Shown piece by piece: positions 36,101 to 42,023 of a stretch of DNA of 64,000 bases (position 1 is its first letter; every line of letters starts with the position of its first letter). Position numbers and translations under genes: made by a program. The notes below the pieces were generated by a model. It saw only the letters and a list, made by a program, of their open reading frames with translations. It was not told the DNA's origin and made no database searches. Location of the stretch: NCBI GenBank assembly GCA_900318625.1, contig ONLG01000003.1:1-64000 (forward strand), given 5' to 3'. Source of the DNA: an uncultured Prevotella sp. GTDB taxonomy: Bacteria > Bacteroidota > Bacteroidia > Bacteroidales > Bacteroidaceae.

Positions 36101-38043
36101 CGCTGACTGCCGATGCTCTCGTGCAGGAAGAAGTCGCCCACATGACCGCTCACGGAGTGGCTCTGCTTCATGTCGGAGCGCAGGTGCAGGTCGGCATCGG
36201 TGCTGACGGTGTAGTTTCGGTCAATGATACCCAGCCGCCGCAGGTCAATATGGCTCAGCAGTCCTTTCAGATGTACGTCGACAAGCTTCTCCGAGAGTGT
36301 GCCGTCAACGGTGAAGCGGCCTCCAAACATGGGGTTGGTGCTGTTGATGCGTGCATGGATGTGTCCCTTGCCAAGGGTGATGTCGCCTCCCAGTCCGTCG
36401 AGGGTGTAGCCGGCATAGCTGAAGCGGTCTATCCTGGTGTTCAGGGTGATGCCCGTAGAGGGGCTAAAGGGGTCGGTGCCGCGTCCGTTCAGGCTTATCT
36501 CGCCGCTGAAGGGGCCCACTCCCATCGTGGGCAGGAAGTGTTGAAGCTGCAAGTTGCGGGCCTTGGCGGTGAGGCGGTAGGCCATGGTGCGGGTGTCGAT
36601 GTTGGCAAGTGCGCGCACCGTGCCGCCTCCGTGGGCCATCAGGAAGTCGGCATCATAGGTGCTGCCGTTGACCTTGAAGGTGCCGTCGATGTCGATGCCG
36701 CGCGGCAGGTTCACCTGCTTAGCCACGTCGGCAGGCATCATCGAGGCCACCATCTGCAGGTTATCGCTGCGCCCTTTCAGTCGCAGGTTGGCACGCATAC
36801 GCGACGGCTCAGTGAGATTGGCTATGAATCCCGAACCGCTCAGGCGCGCCACGGTGGGCAGCTCGGCGTTGAGGTCACGCAGCGTGAGGTATTGCAGGTT
36901 GCCCTCGGCCTTGCCTTTCACGGCAAGCTGGCGGTTGGGCCAGTGGGCAACGACAGGTCGGGGCAGGTCGGTGACAAAGCGTTGTATGTCGCCCAGGCCG
37001 AAAGCTCCGTCCACGGTGACGTAGAAGCGACCCGGGTTATGGTCGTCGAAGGCGTTGAGCTCCATCTCGAAGTCAGCCTTGGCGCGGCTGCGGGTGGTGG
37101 TGAGGTCGAGGTCGGGCAGGTGCAGACGCTTGTCGTCCATGGTGAAATGCGTGGTGAGGTGCTTTGCCGTGAGTCCGCTCTGCTCGGCAAACGAGGCCTC
37201 GCGTATGGCAAGCGACAGGTTGGGTGCGGCAAAGTAGAACGAGTCGGCCCTCAGGTGCAGGTCGGTGAGGTGTATGTGATTGCCGTCGAAGCCGCGCTGG
37301 GGCTTGGCGTATGGCCGGTCGTAGGCCAGCGAACCGCCCTGCCAGTCAACGGATGCCACGCTGTAGTGCCCATCGCGCAGCAGCAGGCGCGTGTCGTCGA
37401 CACGCAGACGGGCGAAGTCGGTCTTCACGGTCATGCTGTCGCCGGGCAGATGCAGCGCAAACTTGGTGTTGCGGGCACTGACCTGCCGCAGGTCTATCTT
37501 CCAGTCGGCCTTGCTCTCGGTGGTGTCGGGGGGCACGCTGTCGCGCAGGGCCACGTCGATAAGCGAGTTGTCGATCTGCGCCCGGTCCACGGTGACGTGC
37601 TCGCCACGCAGGTCTATGCCGCGGCTCACTACGTAGAGGCGCCCCACCCTACCACTGATGGCTACGGAGGCTATCAGGTCCTGGGTGTTCACCTTGCCGT
37701 TGTTGAGTTCCAGTGAGTTCACCTCAACCTGACTCTTCAGCAGCGGCAGCAGCGACACGTCGGCCACGAGGCTCTCCAAGTCGGCTATGGTGTCGCCTGG
37801 CTGAAGGCTTCCTGTGGGTGGTTTCTTCACGAGCAGGAAGCTGTCGAGCTGCAGGTCGAGGGGGAAGCGCAGCCGTACCTTGCCCACGCGGGCGGTCATG
37901 CCGGTGGTGCGGCTCACATACGAGGCCACACTCTCGGCAGCCCACTGCTGCACGGGGGGCAGATAGATGAGCACCGCAAGCAGCAGAACCAGCGCCACGG
38001 GCACCAGCACAACCCAGAGTATGGTCTTTATGGCTGTCTTCAT
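33103..38043 (-). CDS. tamB: TamB-like translocation/assembly module protein
   Basis: A 1,646-residue protein with one N-terminal membrane anchor (about 7-30) and a very long periplasmic repeated beta structure, ending in the conserved TamB/DUF490 domain (about 1,200-1,580; GQMKLIAADGAG, GKLSVSGPLSKLDIDGKLML, GGTLRMSYDPTNSVQMQGRYTLN). AsmA-like proteins of this kind bridge the inner and outer membranes and are linked to phospholipid transport and barrel assembly. The TamA-like gene follows 12 bp later. A frame open upstream was trimmed to the ATG at 38043, which places the membrane anchor at the N-terminus. Confidence 0.9.
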   Translation of the reverse strand: MKTAIKTILWVVLVPVALVLLLAVLIYLPPVQQWAAESVASYVSRTTGMTARVGKVRLRFPLDLQLDSFLLVKKPPTGSLQPGDTIADLESLVADVSLLPLLKSQVEVNSLELNNGKVNTQDLIASVAISGRVGRLYVVSRGIDLRGEHVTVDRAQIDNSLIDVALRDSVPPDTTESKADWKIDLRQVSARNTKFALHLPGDSMTVKTDFARLRVDDTRLLLRDGHYSVASVDWQGGSLAYDRPYAKPQRGFDGNHIHLTDLHLRADSFYFAAPNLSLAIREASFAEQSGLTAKHLTTHFTMDDKRLHLPDLDLTTTRSRAKADFEMELNAFDDHNPGRFYVTVDGAFGLGDIQRFVTDLPRPVVAHWPNRQLAVKGKAEGNLQYLTLRDLNAELPTVARLSGSGFIANLTEPSRMRANLRLKGRSDNLQMVASMMPADVAKQVNLPRGIDIDGTFKVNGSTYDADFLMAHGGGTVRALANIDTRTMAYRLTAKARNLQLQHFLPTMGVGPFSGEISLNGRGTDPFSPSTGITLNTRIDRFSYAGYTLDGLGGDITLGKGHIHARINSTNPMFGGRFTVDGTLSEKLVDVHLKGLLSHIDLRRLGIIDRNYTVSTDADLHLRSDMKQSHSVSGHVGDFFLHESIGSQRKLLAQGDFDIDFAMRPKAMNAHFDGMMRKVDFHGMGLADNPFMASFGANLLMESNLDDYYRAEGKLCNLAVSEKDRSYRPGDLDLDVLTRRDTTHAAVQSGDLALDLSTSGGYKQLLGQTDRLTSTLQKQIANKLIDQRQLWQHLPNGHLSLRTGANNLLATMLRQMGCSFGKAQMDFTFSPQTGLNGTGQIGSLVVTDDSIRLDSVALTLNSDNDKLRYKLRVANNARNAYPITANLDGSLYEKGLLANLDVADAAGKTALDLGVSAALEERGRRIKVVSDKAVLGYKTFDVNPDNYVFIGDDNRVSGQMKLIAADGAGLHIYTDDEDMTSLQNVTLSVNRFELGELTSVIPFAPRVSGLLDGDFHLIQAENSMTVSSDMTVRNMIYEGNKMGNVGTQLVYIPRSDGSHYVDALIMKDDIEVGTLTGVYKSEGEGHLDGHFDMTKFPLSYINGFVPDRIVGLRGTGDGKLSVSGPLSKLDIDGKLMLDSAYIFSEPYGVEMRFADKPLSITDSKVLFDEFVLYANNGSPMKITGNLDFSDMDRMTMNMTMRARDFLLIDAKENIRSQAYGKAYVNFFARMQGPLSELNMRGRLDVLGKTDMTYVLRESALVTDNQMDELVKFVDLNDSTANTVVARPDISGFKMDLSLNIDEAAHIVCALNADHSNYIDLIGGGTLRMSYDPTNSVQMQGRYTLNSGEMKYALPVIPLRTFNIQRGSYIEFTGDVMDPRLNITAMESLRANVADGTSSGKIVTFNCGVNITETLSKPQIQFIIEAPEDMQVQNELNTKSIEERGKLAVSMLASGMYLDESTATANSAMNGALASFMQSEINNITGNALRSMGLDLSANMESATDATGALHTDYTFKFSKRLWNNRLRIIMGGRVSTGSSVEQSNGAFFDNFSLEYRLNSRETQYLKLFYERDSYDWLEGNVSEYGAGFMWRRKLSRLIDIFNFKSSSQQQYAPRPIQGDSAAAQRADSSRHQQPSAAPVRQETHTNR

Positions 38044-38529
38044 TACTATATATAACAAGGAGAGCGAAGCCCACGCTATCGTCATCGGCTTTTTCTCCAA
38101 GTGCAAAGTAAAAGAAAAAAAACGAAAGGCACAAGCCTGCAGTGAGTTTTTTAGGCGAGAGGGGGCTTTTGCTTTGGGGTTAGGGAGGCCTGACGGCAAG
38201 CTGCCACACAGCAACTCCACGGCAAGTTTTTCCCAACCGCTCCGTAAACTTCTTCCAACAGCCCCGGAGCTTTGTTACAGCTATCCTGGAGCATTGTTAC
38301 AAAGCAGCTGTAACAAAGCTCCGGGGCTGCTGGAGAAAAGTTACGGCCTGACGGAGCATCCCGAAAGGGGTGCGGACGGAGGCATTTTCAGCCCGAAAGC
38401 GATAGAAAAGCGAGTTTATGGATGCAAAATACTCGCGTATTTGGGCACGGAAAACAATCCGGCGGCAAATACGCGAGTATCTATCATATCACTGCAAGGA
38501 TATTCCGCAACTGTCGGAGACCTCGGAGG
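38044..38529. other. Intergenic region with 22-bp array C
   Basis: No gene. It contains array C (38235-38344). Downstream, TACTCGCGTATTTG and AAATACGCGAGTATC at about 38428-38481 form an inverted repeat centred on GCGAGTA-type words. No clear TAnnTTTG element for tamB was found. Confidence 0.5.
38235..38344. repeat. Five tandem 22-bp units, array C, forming a large hairpin
   Basis: Units start at 38235, 38257, 38279, 38301 and 38323, ending TTCC, TTAC, TTAC, CTCC and TTAC. Units 2 and 4-5 are inverted relative to each other: 38259-38282 pairs perfectly with 38306-38329 (24 bp), and the pairing continues outward with mismatches. Unit 3 (AGCTATCCTGGAGC...TTAC) is nearly identical to unit 4 of array A. 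Confidence 0.85.
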
Positions 38530-39348
38530 TCACTTCCTGATGGTGTCGTTCTCGGCCTGCTTCTTGGCAGCCTCAGAAGCCTTTCGGTTGGCCTCGACAG
38601 CATTTATCTGCCTGTGATAGCCTGTTACCACACCTTTGTGCTTGAGTGCGAGGCTGTCGGCAGAGAGGAAGACCAGCTCCATGGTGTCCCTGCGCACGCT
38701 TCGCTCGGGCAGCCTGTGGCGCGTCTTGTCGAGCGTATCGCCACGAAGAATGAGCTTGCCGTTGAAGATTGTCCACCCCGTATAGCGCACCACGGGTGGA
38801 TATTCGACGAGCGACTCATGGTCGAGACTGTTTCCACGGTAGACCGCTCCCACCGAACTGGCCTGATACTGGCGCTTCAGAGTGAAGCCATATTCGCGCG
38901 GCACGAAGAGCAGAGCCTTCATCGAGTCGGTCAGTTCGGCTGTTATCTCGCCCTTGCTTTTCAGTGCGTTTTCCTTCAACGTGGGTATCACCTGATATGT
39001 CCAGGTGCCTTTCAGCATATCGAGGTCAATCACCTCGAGAGCCTCGTGGGGGTTCTTGGGGTTGACGAGCACCGCTATCCAGTCGCCGATGGCAGGTGTT
39101 CCGAACACCTTATGGTTGCGCGCAGCCTCGATTATGTTGTAAGTCACGGGGTCGCTGCAGTCGGCAGGCAGAAAGACCACAGCCGTGTCGGAGCATCCGT
39201 CGCACGCCAGTCCGTAGATAAACTTGTCGCCCGGTGCCGGCACTTCGTTGCCGTTGCCGTGCGTGGCCTGCTGATTGCCGTCGCTGCTGCATCCGCACAG
39301 CACCACGGCAGCAGCCAGAAGAAGAAGCCTGAATGATTTGATTGCCAT
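38530..39348 (-). CDS. Lipoprotein of unknown function
   Basis: A 272-residue lipoprotein (MAIKSFRLLLLAAAVVLCGC, modified Cys20). A CDGC motif near residue 50 and two similar beta-rich halves can be seen (KGTWTYQVIP, VVRYTGWTIFNGKLILRGDTL), the latter reading like a lipocalin- or NlpE-like domain. The last 30 residues are charged and helical. I do not recognise the family. TACTTTTG at 39375-39382 is its promoter element. Confidence 0.8.
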   Translation of the reverse strand: MAIKSFRLLLLAAAVVLCGCSSDGNQQATHGNGNEVPAPGDKFIYGLACDGCSDTAVVFLPADCSDPVTYNIIEAARNHKVFGTPAIGDWIAVLVNPKNPHEALEVIDLDMLKGTWTYQVIPTLKENALKSKGEITAELTDSMKALLFVPREYGFTLKRQYQASSVGAVYRGNSLDHESLVEYPPVVRYTGWTIFNGKLILRGDTLDKTRHRLPERSVRRDTMELVFLSADSLALKHKGVVTGYHRQINAVEANRKASEAAKKQAENDTIRK

Positions 39349-39374
39349 ATCGCAAGTGTGTGATTAAGTCCGTG

Positions 39375-39382
39375 CAAAAGTA
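39375..39382 (-). promoter_or_regulatory. -7 promoter element of the 38.5-kb lipoprotein gene
   Basis: Reads TACTTTTG on the minus strand, 27 bp before the start. Confidence 0.55.
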
Positions 39383-39520
39383 GCAATAAATATCCACAAA
39401 AAGCCTTTTTCTACGATTTTATAGTCGGCAAAGGCCACAACGGCAGCCCAAATACATCAATAAAACAGCCCCGTAAGGTTAAAAATGAATAACAATACTG
39501 TCGGTGTAGATTATTTTGTC

Positions 39521-39528
39521 TACCTTTG
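39521..39528 (+). promoter_or_regulatory. -7 promoter element of the carboxyltransferase gene
   Basis: TACCTTTG, exact TAnnTTTG, 52 bp before the start codon at 39580. Confidence 0.7.
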
Positions 39529-39579
39529 CCGGGTAAAAATCGCAACATGGATATTACTGAAACATTATAAAAACGCTTA

Positions 39580-41355
39580 TTGATGAAAAAGAAAATCCAG
39601 TTCAGTCTCGTATATAGAGATATGTGGCAGAGTTCGGGAAAGTTTCAGCCGCTGAAGGCTCAGCTCGAACGCATAGCCCCAGTGATAATCGAGATGGGAT
39701 GCTTTGCCCGCGTTGAGACCAACGGCGGTGCCTTCGAGCAGGTGAACCTGCTTGCCGGCGAAAATCCCAACGAGGCGGTGCGCGCCTTCTGCAAGCCTTT
39801 CAACGAGGTGGGCATCAAGACCCATATGCTCGACCGCGGCCTCAACGCGCTGCGTATGTACCCCGTGCCCGACGACGTTCGCCAGCTGATGTATAAGGTG
39901 AAGCACGCACAGGGCGTTGACATACCCCGTATCTTCGACGGTCTGAACGACGTTCGCAACATCATCCCCAGCATACGATGGGCCAAGGAGGCAGGCATGA
40001 CGCCGCAGGGAACGCTCTGCATCACCACCTCACCCGTGCATACGCTCGAGTACTACACAGCCATTGCCGACCAGCTTATCGATGCCGGTGCCGAGGAAAT
40101 ATGCCTGAAGGACATGGCCGGCATTGGTCAGCCCGCCTTCCTCGGCAAGCTCACCAAGCTGATAAAGGACAAGCATCCCGACATCATCATAGAGTATCAC
40201 GGCCACAGCGGACCCGGTCTGTCGATGGCATCTATCCTCGAAGTGTGCGAAAACGGTGCCGACATCATCGACACAGCCATCGAACCGCTGTCGTGGGGCA
40301 AGGTGCATCCCGACGTTATCTCAGTGCAGTCGATGCTGCGCAACGAGGGATTCGACGTGCCCGACATCAATATGAGCGCCTACATGAAGGCGCGCTCGCT
40401 CACACAGGAGTTCATTGACGAGTGGCTGGGCTACTTCATCAACCCCGGCAACAAGCATATGTCGTCGCTCTTGCTGGGCTGCGGACTGCCCGGAGGCATG
40501 ATGGGCTCGATGATGGCCGACCTCGGAGGCATCATGGGCACCATAAACAACATACGCCGCAAGCGTGGCGACGAGGAGCTGTCGACCGACGATATGCTCG
40601 TGCGCCTGTTCAACGAGGTTGAATACGTATGGCCGCGCGTGGGCTACCCACCATTGGTGACTCCGTTCTCGCAGTATGTGAAGAACATTGCACTGATGAA
40701 CCTCCTCACCATGGAGCAAGGCAAGGGCCGCTTCGTGATGATGGACGACTCGATGTGGGGCATGATACTGGGCAAGAGCGGCAAGATACCCGGCACGATA
40801 GATGCCGAGTTGGTGGAGCTGGCCAAGAAACAGGGCCGCGAGTTCACCACTGCCGACCCGCACACGCTCATTCCCAATGCCCTCGACGACTTCCGCCGCG
40901 AGATGGACGAGAACGGATGGGACTACGGACAGGACGACGAGGAGCTGTGGGAGCTGGCCATGCACCCCGAACAGTACCGCAACTACAAGAGCGGACAGGC
41001 CAAGAAGAACTTCCTTGCCGACCTGCAGAAGGCCAAGGACGCAGCCATGGGCTCGCAGCTATCGCCAGAAGAGCTTGCTGCCTTCAAGCACGCCAAGGCC
41101 GATGCCATCGTTGCTCCCGTGAAGGGACAGGTGTTCTGGGAGTTCGGTGGCGACGGAGAGGCTGTGGCTACGGTAGAGCCCTACATCGGAAAAGAGTACT
41201 CCGAGGGTGATGCCTTCTGCTACATACAGGCTCCCTGGGGCGAGTTTGTCACGATACCTGCCGCTCTCGGCGGAAAGCTTGTTGAGGTGGCAGCCCGCCA
41301 AGGCTCGAAAGTTAACAAGGGCGACGTGCTCGCCTACATCGAAAGAGCACAGTAG
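39580..41355 (+). CDS. Pyruvate carboxylase B / oxaloacetate decarboxylase alpha-like carboxyltransferase
   Basis: A 591-residue protein. The carboxyltransferase TIM barrel (about 5-300) has VYRDMWQSSGK, the metal-site Lys in ICLKDMAG, and HGHSGPG. A conserved helical domain follows (about 300-480; PGGMMGSMMADL, PRVGYPPLVTPFSQYVKN). A biotinyl-like domain ends the protein (about 510-590; APVKGQVFWEF, GGKLVEVAARQGSKVNKGDVLAYI), but where biotin domains have AMKM this protein reads APWG, so the acceptor lysine is missing. It may work with a separate biotin carrier protein, or not use biotin. The HD-hydrolase gene is coupled behind it. Confidence 0.85.
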   Translation: MMKKKIQFSLVYRDMWQSSGKFQPLKAQLERIAPVIIEMGCFARVETNGGAFEQVNLLAGENPNEAVRAFCKPFNEVGIKTHMLDRGLNALRMYPVPDDVRQLMYKVKHAQGVDIPRIFDGLNDVRNIIPSIRWAKEAGMTPQGTLCITTSPVHTLEYYTAIADQLIDAGAEEICLKDMAGIGQPAFLGKLTKLIKDKHPDIIIEYHGHSGPGLSMASILEVCENGADIIDTAIEPLSWGKVHPDVISVQSMLRNEGFDVPDINMSAYMKARSLTQEFIDEWLGYFINPGNKHMSSLLLGCGLPGGMMGSMMADLGGIMGTINNIRRKRGDEELSTDDMLVRLFNEVEYVWPRVGYPPLVTPFSQYVKNIALMNLLTMEQGKGRFVMMDDSMWGMILGKSGKIPGTIDAELVELAKKQGREFTTADPHTLIPNALDDFRREMDENGWDYGQDDEELWELAMHPEQYRNYKSGQAKKNFLADLQKAKDAAMGSQLSPEELAAFKHAKADAIVAPVKGQVFWEFGGDGEAVATVEPYIGKEYSEGDAFCYIQAPWGEFVTIPAALGGKLVEVAARQGSKVNKGDVLAYIERAQ

Positions 41356-41366
41356 GAGGACCACGC

Positions 41367-41915
41367 TTGAACTGGCAACAGATCATCGACAAATACTATG
41401 GAGAAGGCTCTGACAAGCTCAAGAGCCTTCTTCTACTGCATAGCCAATCTGTAGCGCGGAAGGCGTTGCAGATTGGTTTTTCACATCCTGAGCTGTCGCT
41501 CGACATGAAGTTCATCGAGGAAGCGGCCATGCTCCACGACATTGGCATCATCAGATGCAACGCGCCCGGCATCTACTGCCACGGCACAGAGCCCTACATC
41601 TGTCACGGAAGGATAGGTGCAGAGATGCTGCGTGCCGAGGGACTGCCGCGCCATGCACGCGTTTGCGAGCGCCACACGGGTGCGGGACTAACGCGCGGCG
41701 ACATCGTCAGCCAGCAGCTGCCACTGCCGCAGCAGGACTTTCTGCCCGAGACGATGGAGGAGAAACTGGTGTGCTATGCCGACAAGTTCTTCTCGAAGAG
41801 CCGCCCCGACGAGGAGAAGACCCTCGAACAGGCTGTGCGAAGCCTCAGCAAGTTCGGCGACGAGGGCGTGAGCCGCTTCATGGAGTGGCACGAGATGTTC
41901 AAGACCGAAGACTGA
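41367..41915 (+). CDS. HD-domain phosphohydrolase with TTG start
   Basis: A 182-residue HD hydrolase: His25, His57-Asp58 (AAMLHDIGI), then CHGRIGAEMLRAEG and CERHTGAGL supply further metal ligands, the TIGR00295/HDIG pattern. The substrate is probably a nucleotide or other phosphate ester. The start is TTG at 41367: a strong GGAGGA overlaps the preceding stop codon and sits 7 bp before it, while the next ATG is over 40 codons in. The overlap suggests translational coupling to the carboxyltransferase. Confidence 0.85.
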   Translation: MNWQQIIDKYYGEGSDKLKSLLLLHSQSVARKALQIGFSHPELSLDMKFIEEAAMLHDIGIIRCNAPGIYCHGTEPYICHGRIGAEMLRAEGLPRHARVCERHTGAGLTRGDIVSQQLPLPQQDFLPETMEEKLVCYADKFFSKSRPDEEKTLEQAVRSLSKFGDEGVSRFMEWHEMFKTED

Positions 41916-42023
41916 TGCACGCTGGCCGGCGACGGCAACTGCCTATATATAATATAAGGTGTGGGCGACTGATGTGCTGCAAGGCACGGTCCATAGTGAC
42001 AGACTAGTACTTATACAAACCGA

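Noticed and set aside
34777..37716. Very long open frame on the plus strand opposite tamB
   Set aside because: It is the mirror of a G+C-rich coding strand; the text is His/Val/Gly-rich and family-less, while the minus strand encodes clear TamB.
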